DNA of 33,921 bases from Arthrobacter sp. SO3 (GTDB taxonomy: Bacteria; Actinomycetota; Actinomycetes; Actinomycetales; Micrococcaceae): contig NZ_MQTS01000056.1 in NCBI RefSeq assembly GCF_020532825.1, forward strand, positions 7,701 to 41,621, written 5' to 3'. Under the pieces are notes generated by a model. It worked only from the letters and a program-made list of their open reading frames with translations, was not told the origin of the DNA and searched no databases. The position numbers were made by a program, and so were the translations under genes. The first letter of the stretch is position 1. Each line of letters begins with the position of its first letter. Of the stretch, positions 16,742 through 23,317 are shown piece by piece.

Positions 16742-17434
16742 TCATGGCGCCTTTTGCCCTGCACCGCCGCCCACCGGCGCATCGCCAGAGTGGATGCCGT
16801 TCGACAGCCACGAGAGATCACCCGCGTCGGTGTTGGTCGCGTAGACGCTCGGCCGACTAGCGCCGTAGCGCACGATCGATACGGAGGCGGGGCCCACGTT
16901 AATACGCTGGAACAGGTCAAGGTGCATGCCGAGCGCGTCGGCCAGGATTGACTTGATGATGTCACCGTGACTCACCGCCACCCACACGGCCCCTGGCCCG
17001 TACTCGGCTTCGAAGGCTGCATCGTGGCGTCGAATCGCTGCCACCGACCGTGCCTGCATCGCGGCCATGGATTCACCGCCGGGAAAGACGACGGCGGACG
17101 GTTGCGACTGCACAACCGGCCACAAATCCTCGGTCGCGAGATCACTGAGCGTGCGGCCCTGCCACTGGCCGTAATCGCACTCGGTGAGATCGAGATCGAC
17201 CGGCGCGTAGGGCGAGCCAGCCTGGCGATTGAGGATGAGCTGGGCGGTCTGCCGACAACGCTCAATAGGGCTCGACACCACCCCGACTACGGGCACGGCC
17301 GCGAGCCGGTCTCCGGTCAGAGCTGCCTGGTCGCGCCCGATCTGGTCCAGGCTGACGCCGACGGCCCGACCGGCCAGCAGTCCAGTGGCATTGGCTGTGG
17401 TGCGGCCGTGCCGCACGAGAATAACTGTCGCCAT
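16742..17434 (-). CDS. Histidine phosphatase family protein (MSMEG_4193-type phosphomutase-like)
   Basis: This 230-residue member of the histidine phosphatase superfamily starts at ATG 17434. The catalytic motif VRHGRTTAN gives the phospho-accepting His9. SSPIERCRQTA and ECDYGQWQG follow, and the second catalytic histidine is in AVSHGDIIKSILADAL. The C-terminal 25 residues are low-complexity. Its family is annotated as a putative phosphomutase within the same three-gene actinobacterial block; the substrate is unknown. As the first gene of the block, its promoter must lie within 17435-17510. Confidence 0.87.
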   Translation of the reverse strand: MATVILVRHGRTTANATGLLAGRAVGVSLDQIGRDQAALTGDRLAAVPVVGVVSSPIERCRQTAQLILNRQAGSPYAPVDLDLTECDYGQWQGRTLSDLATEDLWPVVQSQPSAVVFPGGESMAAMQARSVAAIRRHDAAFEAEYGPGAVWVAVSHGDIIKSILADALGMHLDLFQRINVGPASVSIVRYGASRPSVYATNTDAGDLSWLSNGIHSGDAPVGGGAGQKAP

Positions 17435-17461
17435 CCACCCAGCCTAACCACCCGCTCGAGG

Positions 17462-17680
17462 ACGGTGTGAACCGTACCGGGTCGCGCGCCGAACTGGGCA
17501 GATAAAGTGGCGGCACCCTTCCAGCACGCCGACGCGCTCAAAGCCGCCCAGACGGACACGGCACGCATTGACCAGCTCATGGCCGAGGCAGCAAAACCGG
17601 AAGAACCGGCACAGCCAGAACCCCCGGCCGAATCCGACCCCCGCATGGAGGACGTCCCGTACCCGCTCCGCGTCGGATCC
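17462..17680 (+). pseudogene. Tail fragment of a large plasmid/ICE-type helicase-like protein
   Basis: In the frame containing GTG 17507 the sequence reads ADKVAAPFQHADALKAAQ, then ARIDQLMAEAAKPEEP. This resembles the coiled C-terminal end of very large helicase/methylase-type proteins on actinobacterial plasmids and integrative elements, which show 'pF.haeaL.aar.....Id..m'. The recognition is from memory and the match is short. An in-frame TGA lies just upstream (17468-17470), and the frame then runs on into unrelated sequence up to 18163. It is treated as a mobile-element remnant. Confidence 0.35.
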
Positions 17681-17824
17681 AGTAATTCCCGCCCTCTCAG
17701 AGCGGGTCGTGTGCCAAGCCCTCATGGCCACCGGGGTCGGAGGACCGGCCGGAATGGCGCACTGGGTGCGACTGCCCACCGTTATACGATGCAGAGTTGC
17801 GGCAGGTCGCTGGTTATCCGGCTT

Positions 17825-18163
17825 ATGGTCAAGATCTTCAACCCGCATGGGATATTAAACCCTAGGGGTTTTACCGTTTCTAAAAGTGATCGCTCGTACT
17901 TTCGCATGGCGAGTATGCCGCGGCGTAGGTTTTTGGTATTTGCGACGAACCCCGAGTATCTCGTGAAATCGCCCTCAGGTAGCCTAAGGCAGGTGAGATT
18001 AAGGGACTTTCCGGCCGCACTGGGAGTTGCTCCGGAGGACGCGCGTCTCGATTGGCAGGAGTGTGAGATGGTCGCGACCCGCCTGTTCCGAGACAGCGAA
18101 TTGGATAAATGGGTCGAGTATCCCACCGGAATTGTGATCAGTGATTCCGAATTACAGCGATAG
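17825..18163 (+). CDS. Hypothetical protein, 112 residues
   Basis: The frame from ATG 17825 to TAG 18161-18163 gives a 112-residue protein of no family I recognise. It is basic in its first half (MPRRRFLVF) and acidic later (GVAPEDARLDWQECEM), ending with WVEYPTGIVISDSELQR. Its DNA is clearly richer in A/T than the flanking genes, with codons such as ATA-, TTA- and TCT-type that are rare nearby, which suggests recent acquisition. No good ribosome site precedes 17825; a start at 17906 (MASMPRRRF) is an alternative. The frame is continuous with the upstream helicase-like fragment, so a fused ORF of 218 codons could be mis-called. Confidence 0.4.
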   Translation: MVKIFNPHGILNPRGFTVSKSDRSYFRMASMPRRRFLVFATNPEYLVKSPSGSLRQVRLRDFPAALGVAPEDARLDWQECEMVATRLFRDSELDKWVEYPTGIVISDSELQR

Positions 18164-18200
18164 GCAGGATTCATTCCGGTTTACATAGGCCATTGCCCAC

Positions 18201-18230
18201 AGGGCTGACTCAGCCGTGCTAGCACGCCCT
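18201..18230. repeat. Two abutting palindromes nested in an outer inverted repeat
   Basis: GGCTGA-C-TCAGCC (18203-18215) is directly followed by the perfect 12-mer CGTGCTAGCACG (18215-18226), sharing one base. Both are enclosed by AGGGC (18201-18205) and GCCCT (18226-18230). The block is in the non-coding gap between two small unknown ORFs. It could be an operator, a recombination or transfer site, or a factor-independent hairpin; no T-run follows. Confidence 0.55.
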
Positions 18231-18326
18231 CGATTCGGGAGCTCCGAACCGCAGCCATCGATATCGCTTCCAAGATAGTCAATGAGAATGACGCTAGCTA
18301 GGTTCAAACCCTAAAGAGGAAAGCCT

Positions 18327-18455
18327 GTGGAAAAGACGCTACCGGTTCACGTTAGAGCAACTAAGGTAACCAGGAAGCGTCGTTCCCTAATATTTGGTAG
18401 GACATATTTCTCTTACGACGTCCGATTTCGGGATGGTGAAGTTCAAACAACGTGA
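18327..18455 (+). CDS. Small hypothetical protein, 42 residues
   Basis: A good ribosome-binding site (AAGAGGAAAG, about 18314-18323) precedes a GTG at 18327 that opens a 43-codon frame ending at TGA 18453-18455. The peptide is strongly basic at the start (RATKVTRKRRS) followed by an aromatic segment (FGRTYFSYDVRF). No family is recognised. It could be the first part of a gene whose remainder lies in the next frame (18433-18633), making a frameshift pair. The DNA is less GC-rich than its neighbours. Confidence 0.3.
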   Translation: MEKTLPVHVRATKVTRKRRSLIFGRTYFSYDVRFRDGEVQTT

Positions 18456-18633
18456 ATCTCGATTCTGTACTGTACGGCGCCCGTTCCCAGCTGATTATCA
18501 TTCGGTCAAGCGTGGTGCGCAGGCCGTGGCCGGTGATGGCGTCCCGGGCGAGTGGGTGGACTATCCGTGTGGGCGGCCGCTTCGTGAGGTGCTGCAGGCG
18601 TCAGACGTGCCGCTGGTGATTTTGGCGTTATGA
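18433..18633 (+). CDS. Hypothetical C-terminal fragment, 66 residues
   Basis: The frame from ATG 18433 to TGA 18631-18633 ends in GEWVDYPCGRPLREVLQ and a hydrophobic tail (VPLVILAL). The piece WVDYP recalls WVEYP near the C-terminus of the 17825 ORF, but the likeness is only a few residues. It overlaps the preceding small ORF in a different frame, and its stop touches the last codon of the convergent benE gene. It may be the broken end of the 18327 gene. No function is recognised. Confidence 0.25.
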   Translation: MVKFKQRESRFCTVRRPFPADYHSVKRGAQAVAGDGVPGEWVDYPCGRPLREVLQASDVPLVILAL

Positions 18634-19911
18634 CTTGGCGTGGTCCGCGCGTTCAAGCAGTCGTGACACCGCGTAGCCGATGACGAGGCCCCAGAACGCC
18701 GGGTGGATGTTGATGAGATTCATGCCGGACATGGTCACGACGAATGTCACCAGGGACCCCAGGGTGAAGGTTGTGGCGAACGCGGTCACAAAAGCCTGCT
18801 GGAGAGCGCGCAGCATCGCAATGCCGCCCAGGGCCAGGATGAATTCCTTGGGTGTTGCGAGCATGAGCCGGGTAAGGGCCGGCGCGAGGAGGGCGCACGC
18901 CATGGCTAGGACGCCATACACCACGGCAGCAGTGTACTGGCGCTGCTTGGTTCCCGAGGACGTCATCAGGGCGTTGGTGGGACCGGTCACGCAGGCTGAG
19001 ACGGCGCCGCATCCGGCATTGAGTAAGGAAAACGCCCCCGAAACGATGGCGAAGACGTTGATCGGCGGATTGTGTCCGGCGGCGCGGAGGACGGCGACGC
19101 CCTGGCCATTCTGAACGAACAGCACGGTGAGGGCCAGGGGAACTACCAGCTCGAGCTGGGCAGCCCAGGTGAACTCAGGAAGGGTGAAGACCGGGGTGGC
19201 CAGAATCGGTCCGCCTTCCCGGAGTGCAAATTGGCCACTTGCCGCCACAGCGAGGCAACCAACCACAAGGGTGCCGAGCACCGGAGGAAGGAACCTGCCC
19301 AGGGCGGGCACGGCCGTGAGGACCAGGAAAACGGCTACCATCGGGGCGACCACCACAGGGTTCGCCTGGGTTGAGGCGACGATGTCTGTGCCGAATTTCA
19401 GGAACACGGCTGCGACCATGGCCATGACAATGGGCATCGGGACCGCCGCCATGATCCGGCGCACCATTCCGGTGGCACCCAGGGCGAGGATGAGAATAGC
19501 GGACGTGAAGAACGCGCCGACTACCTCCGGAAAAGACAGGTGCTGCAGCGACGGGCCGAGGAGCACCGTGCCGGGAATGGACCAGGCGAAGCCCAGGGGC
19601 TGGCGGTAAAGGAGCGACATGAAGACGGTCGCGGCCCCGCCTGAAAAAAAGATGGCAAACACCCAGGATGCGAGTTGGCCCTGAGAAAGTCCGCCGGCCG
19701 TTCCAACGGCCAGCGTGACCGCTATCGGGCCGGAGCCGGCGAAGATGAGGCCGATCACCCCGTTGGATACGTAGGGTGCGCCCAGATCACGGAGGACCTG
19801 GCGCACTCCTGCGGGGCGAACCTCTGGTCGTTCCATCAGCGGTTGGGGCGCAGGAGCCACGGCGGCTCCCGTACGGGACGAGGCGGGTGGGACCCGAGGG
19901 GAAAGCGGCAT
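18628..19911 (-). CDS. benE: Benzoate/H+ symporter BenE
   Basis: This 427-residue BenE-family membrane transporter has about 11-12 hydrophobic segments. Family features include SNGVIGLIFAGSGPIAV, GFAWSIPGTVLLG, the LFVQNGQGVAVLRAAGHNPP segment and ACVTGPTNALMTSS. It imports benzoate with protons through the inner membrane. The start at ATG 19911 is fixed by CCAGGAG six bases upstream; the open frame running back to 20058 would add 49 Arg/Pro-rich residues not expected in the family. It follows catA in the same direction after 109 bp, so benzoate uptake is co-regulated with catechol cleavage. A second benzoate carrier of a different family (BenK-like) lies at 31116. Confidence 0.92.
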   Translation of the reverse strand: MPLSPRVPPASSRTGAAVAPAPQPLMERPEVRPAGVRQVLRDLGAPYVSNGVIGLIFAGSGPIAVTLAVGTAGGLSQGQLASWVFAIFFSGGAATVFMSLLYRQPLGFAWSIPGTVLLGPSLQHLSFPEVVGAFFTSAILILALGATGMVRRIMAAVPMPIVMAMVAAVFLKFGTDIVASTQANPVVVAPMVAVFLVLTAVPALGRFLPPVLGTLVVGCLAVAASGQFALREGGPILATPVFTLPEFTWAAQLELVVPLALTVLFVQNGQGVAVLRAAGHNPPINVFAIVSGAFSLLNAGCGAVSACVTGPTNALMTSSGTKQRQYTAAVVYGVLAMACALLAPALTRLMLATPKEFILALGGIAMLRALQQAFVTAFATTFTLGSLVTFVVTMSGMNLINIHPAFWGLVIGYAVSRLLERADHAKS

Positions 19912-19941
19912 TCTGACTCCTGGCAACGGCGGCATAAACCA

Positions 19942-19975
19942 TAGGCGCCCCGGGGATGCCACCCCGGAGCGCCTT
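19942..19975 (-). terminator. Hairpin between catA and benE (attenuator or partial terminator)
   Basis: A long stem forms between TAGGCGCCCCGGGG on the left and CCCCGGAGCGCCTTA on the right, with one mismatch and a 6-nt loop (ATGCCA). There is no T-run on the minus-strand exit side, so full termination is doubtful. It could lower benE expression relative to catA or stabilise the catA messenger end. Confidence 0.5.
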
Positions 19976-20020
19976 AGGTGCCGGAGCCGAGGCGCCGGCA
20001 CCGGTTGTGATCGGCGGTTC

Positions 20021-20905
20021 TTACTTGTGCTGGCCTTCCTTGGCGAGGACGTAGTCATAGACCACTTCTTCGCCGGCTTGGCCGTCCGTGCGCGGCCGTG
20101 GTGCGAGCATCAGCTCGGGCTTGACGGCCGAGGCGATGTCATCGGCGTTGTGGGGATCGCCGGGGAAGTACAGCTGCTGGGTTACAGGCTGGAAGCCGGG
20201 GGCGGAGACCTTGATGTGGATGTGCGCCGGGCGCCAGGCGTGCCACCCGGCCGCGTTGATCAGCTGCCCGCAAGCTCCGTCCGTGGGAATCTGGTACGGC
20301 GCCGGGCGCATGGTGTTGATTTCGAAGCGGCCGTCGTCGTTCGCCTTGACCGTGGCACGGAAGAGCCATTCGGGGAGGCCCGGGGCGTACTGGGAGTAGA
20401 ATCCGGCGCTGTCCGCATGCCAAATTTCCACCTGAGCACCCTGGATTGCATTGCCTTCGGTGTCAGTGAAGCGGCCAGTGAAGTGCAGCGGGGTGCCCTC
20501 CTCGTCCTCGCGCATTTCCACAGTGCCAGGGCTCTGGAGCACAGGGGAGCCGGGCACGTAGTAGGGTCCCTCGATGGTACCCACGGTACCTGGACGGTCC
20601 TGGGAGTTGACGTCCTCGACAGTGTGTTCCAGCCACACGTCCAGGAACAGCGGCCATTCCCCGTCTGTGCCTACCTTGATCAGCCAGGATTTGAGTGCGT
20701 TGTATTCCTCGTAGGTGACCTCGTGTTCGACAACGATGTCGTTGGCGGCCTTGATAAGGGCCCCTGCCAGCAGGCTCACCCTTTCCTTCGGCACATCCAG
20801 CTGCGCGAGCTTTCCTGAGGCGGTAAAGCGCTCGGTGGCCTTTGAGCCGGCCTCCACAGCAGTGCCCTCGTCCTCTTTGCGGGCGTCCGTTTGGGTGTCA
20901 GTCAT
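20021..20905 (-). CDS. catA: Catechol 1,2-dioxygenase
   Basis: This 294-residue intradiol dioxygenase opens catechol to cis,cis-muconate using O2 and non-heme Fe(III). The four iron ligands are visible: Tyr116 in EGPYYVPG, Tyr204 in PAPYQIP, and His228 and His230 in RPAHIHIKVSAPG. The N-terminal helical dimerisation/lipid-binding part precedes position 110. The start at ATG 20905 (MTDTQTD) has GGAGAA six bases upstream; the longer frame to 21217 runs through the promoter. The gene is divergent from benA and followed by benE. It is expected to be induced by benzoate or muconate through the LAL or LysR regulators of the cluster. Confidence 0.95.
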   Translation of the reverse strand: MTDTQTDARKEDEGTAVEAGSKATERFTASGKLAQLDVPKERVSLLAGALIKAANDIVVEHEVTYEEYNALKSWLIKVGTDGEWPLFLDVWLEHTVEDVNSQDRPGTVGTIEGPYYVPGSPVLQSPGTVEMREDEEGTPLHFTGRFTDTEGNAIQGAQVEIWHADSAGFYSQYAPGLPEWLFRATVKANDDGRFEINTMRPAPYQIPTDGACGQLINAAGWHAWRPAHIHIKVSAPGFQPVTQQLYFPGDPHNADDIASAVKPELMLAPRPRTDGQAGEEVVYDYVLAKEGQHK

Positions 20906-21237
20906 GGTGTTCTCCATACTCTTCGTTGAACAGGGGAGGAATGGTTCCTGCACCCGGTGCGAGCCTCCGTGCGCAGGGTTTGATCCCGCGGTGAGGTGGC
21001 TACGCGTGATGTCTGTCTCATGATAGGCCCCGCGATAAGGACGGCACAAATATTGATTAGACCGTTTTTTAGTCATTAAATCTACATAATCTGACCCTTG
21101 GTCGAACCTAGGTATTTGCCTGATGTGAGTGCGGTCACCATGGGGCAAGATTGCCTGACAACGTCCCCCGTCGGCGCCCCAGGCCGGCCCGGACCTCCCG
21201 CCAAATTTGTCCAGCACTCTCCAATGAAGGAGCAGCC
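20906..21237. promoter_or_regulatory. Divergent catA / benA promoter region
   Basis: The 332-bp gap between the two divergent starts must hold both promoters. The middle (about 21045-21092) is a sharp AT-rich island containing ATTGATT (21052-21058), a run of six T and TACATAAT, which would suit -10 regions or operator DNA. The heptamer ATTGATT also occurs in the gap before catR (31057-31063), in both cases next to CAAAT. The benA ribosome site GAAGGAG is at 21225-21234. Which regulator binds here is not decided by the sequence. Confidence 0.6.
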
Positions 21238-22620
21238 ATGACCGAGAACCTGACCCACGTCCGTGAGGTCCTTTCCGACGCCGTGATCGACGACCGTGAG
21301 AACGGCGTCATCCGGGCCAAGCGCGAAATTTTCACCGATGAGGATATTTTCGAACTGGAGATGAAGCACATCTTCGAGGGCAACTGGGTTTATCTCGCCC
21401 ATGAGTCCCAGATCCCCAATGTGGGAGACTACTTCACCACCAACATCGGCCGCACTCCAGTTGTGATCACCCGCGACAAGGACGAGAACCTGAACTGCAT
21501 CGTCAACGCCTGCTCCCACCGCGGCGCGATGCTGTGCCGCCGCAAGACGGACAACCGCACCACTTTCACCTGCCCGTTTCATGGCTGGACCTTCAAGAAC
21601 TCCGGTGAGTTGCTGAAGGTCAAGGACTCCCGCAACGCGGGCTACCCTGAGACTTTCAACAAAGAGGGCTCCCACGACCTCACCAAGGTCGCCCGCTTCG
21701 AGTCCTACCGCGGTTTCCTCTTTGGTTCCTTGAAGGCGGATGTGCTCCCGCTCGAAGAGCACCTGGGTGACGCCACCAAGGTGATTGACTCCATCGTGGA
21801 CCAGTCCCCGGAGGGACTCGAAGTGCTGCGCGGCTCATCCACCTACACCTATGACGGCAACTGGAAGGTGCAGGCGGAGAACGGCGCCGACGGCTACCAC
21901 GTCACCGCCGTGCACTGGAACTACGCTGCCACCACCGCCCGCCGCAGCGCAGGCGACTCCGCAAACAAGACCAAGGCCATGGACGCCGGCAAGTGGGGCA
22001 AGGTCAAGGGCGGCTTCTATTCCTACGACCACGGACACCTGCTGCTGTGGCAGGAGTGGACCAACCCCGAGGACCGCCCGCTGTGGGACCGCCGCGAGGA
22101 GCTTGTGGCGAAGTACGGCGAGGAGATGGCCAACTTCATGATCAACATCTCGCGGAACCTGTGCCTGTACCCGAATGTCTACATCATGGACCAGTTCTCC
22201 TCCCAGATCCGCCACTTCCGCCCCATCTCCGCGGACCAGACCGAGGTCACCATTTACTGCATCGCACCCAAGGGCGAGTCCCAGGAGAACCGCTCCAAGC
22301 GCATCCGCCAGTACGAGGACTTCTTCAACGCCACGGGCATGGCAACCCCCGACGACCTTGAAGAGTTCCGATCCTGCAACAAGACGTACTGGGCCACCTC
22401 GGCGCCTTGGAACGACATGACGCGCGGGTCCACCCACGAGATCACGGGCCCCGACGAGCAGGCCCGGGCGCTGGGCATGACCAAAGTGATCGCGTCCGGG
22501 GTGCGCACGGAGGACGAGGGGCTCTACCCGATCCAGCACGGGTACTGGAAGGAAGTCATGGACCGGGCCCTGGCGGAGGCGGAGCTCTCCGCCGTGGATG
22601 CCGTTCCCGTCACGGCCTGA
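21238..22620 (+). CDS. benA: Benzoate 1,2-dioxygenase large (alpha) subunit
   Basis: This 460-residue Rieske oxygenase alpha subunit forms with BenB the terminal oxygenase that cis-dihydroxylates benzoate. The Rieske 2Fe-2S ligands are Cys92, His94, Cys112 and His115 (CSHRGAM, then CPFHGW). Two mononuclear-iron histidines are His221 and His226 in [10 protein letters not shown]. Length and sequence fit the benzoate/toluate group. The start at ATG 21238 is set by GAAGGAG eight bases upstream; the longer frame back to 21151 is promoter. It is the first gene of benABCD and is divergent from catA. Confidence 0.95.
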   Translation: MTENLTHVREVLSDAVIDDRENGVIRAKREIFTDEDIFELEMKHIFEGNWVYLAHESQIPNVGDYFTTNIGRTPVVITRDKDENLNCIVNACSHRGAMLCRRKTDNRTTFTCPFHGWTFKNSGELLKVKDSRNAGYPETFNKEGSHDLTKVARFESYRGFLFGSLKADVLPLEEHLGDATKVIDSIVDQSPEGLEVLRGSSTYTYDGNWKVQAENGADGYHVTAVHWNYAATTARRSAGDSANKTKAMDAGKWGKVKGGFYSYDHGHLLLWQEWTNPEDRPLWDRREELVAKYGEEMANFMINISRNLCLYPNVYIMDQFSSQIRHFRPISADQTEVTIYCIAPKGESQENRSKRIRQYEDFFNATGMATPDDLEEFRSCNKTYWATSAPWNDMTRGSTHEITGPDEQARALGMTKVIASGVRTEDEGLYPIQHGYWKEVMDRALAEAELSAVDAVPVTA

Positions 22621-22656
22621 CCGCGTCCACGTCGAACCAGAGAAAGTGCGTACCCC

Positions 22657-23193
22657 ATGACCAACCTGACAAAACCTGCTGCGGCGTTCAAGACCGCCGA
22701 GGAAATCGCCACGCTCGAAACCGTCCGTGCCTTCCTGTATCGGGAGGCCCGGCTGCTGGATGAGCGCCAATTCGATGACTGGCTCCGGTGCTACCACCCG
22801 GACTCCGAGTTCTGGATGCCTGCATGGGACGTCGACGACCGGCTGACCGAGGACCCGCAAAACGAGATCTCACTCATTTACTACGACAACCGCGGAGGCA
22901 TTGAGGACCGGGTCTTCCGGATCAAGACGGACCGGTCCTCAGCCACCTCACTCCCGGAGCCCCGCACCGGGCACAACATCACAAACATCGAGATCGTGGA
23001 GCACGATGGCGACCAGGTGAAGGTGCGCTTCAACTGGTTCACCCTGTACTTCCGCTACAACACAACAGACACGTACTTCGGGACCAGCTTCTACACGATC
23101 GATTTGGCCGACGGGGAACCGGTAATCATGAACAAGAAGGTCGTCCTCAAGAACGACTACATCCACCACGTGGTGGACGTCTACATGATCTGA
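22657..23193 (+). CDS. benB: Benzoate 1,2-dioxygenase small (beta) subunit
   Basis: The 178-residue protein has the cystatin/NTF2-like fold of ring-hydroxylating dioxygenase beta subunits: FLYREARLLDERQFDDWLRC at the start, then EFWMPAW, ISLIYYDNRGGIEDRV and a C-terminal strand ending HHVVDVYMI. It is a structural partner of BenA in the hexameric oxygenase and has no catalytic metal. It starts 36 bp after benA with AGAAAG upstream of ATG 22657. Confidence 0.94.
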   Translation: MTNLTKPAAAFKTAEEIATLETVRAFLYREARLLDERQFDDWLRCYHPDSEFWMPAWDVDDRLTEDPQNEISLIYYDNRGGIEDRVFRIKTDRSSATSLPEPRTGHNITNIEIVEHDGDQVKVRFNWFTLYFRYNTTDTYFGTSFYTIDLADGEPVIMNKKVVLKNDYIHHVVDVYMI

Positions 23194-23202
23194 CGGCCCC
23201 GT

Positions 23203-23232
23203 GCCGGTGCCGGGCATTTCCCCGGCACCGGC
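23203..23232 (+). other. Perfect 12-bp hairpin between benB and benC
   Basis: GCCGGTGCCGGG (23203-23214) and CCCGGCACCGGC (23221-23232) pair without mismatch around the 6-nt loop CATTTC, starting 9 bp after the benB stop. No T-run follows, so it is probably not a terminator of benABCD. It may act as an RNA stabiliser or processing block that makes the oxygenase subunits more abundant than the reductase. Confidence 0.65.
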
Positions 23233-23317
23233 CTTGACCGTTTCAAAAACCGTGCCCGTCGGGCACATCCACACTTTCCCGGGTCGCGACGGCGCGATCC
23301 TCAGCCAGGAGGAAATC

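Noticed and set aside
17507..18163. Single 218-residue protein spanning the helicase-like fragment and the 112-residue ORF
   Set aside because: The two ends differ sharply in base composition and the middle has no consistent features, so a chance fusion of a remnant with a separate ORF is more likely.
21835..22860. 341-codon open frame on the minus strand
   Set aside because: It is antisense to benA/benB and full of low-complexity Gly/Val/Arg; the sense frames encode clear Rieske and beta-subunit proteins.
23163..23176. Palindrome CCACCAC / GTGGTGG at the end of benB
   Set aside because: It is explained by the codons for the conserved His-His-Val-Val stretch of the BenB C-terminus.
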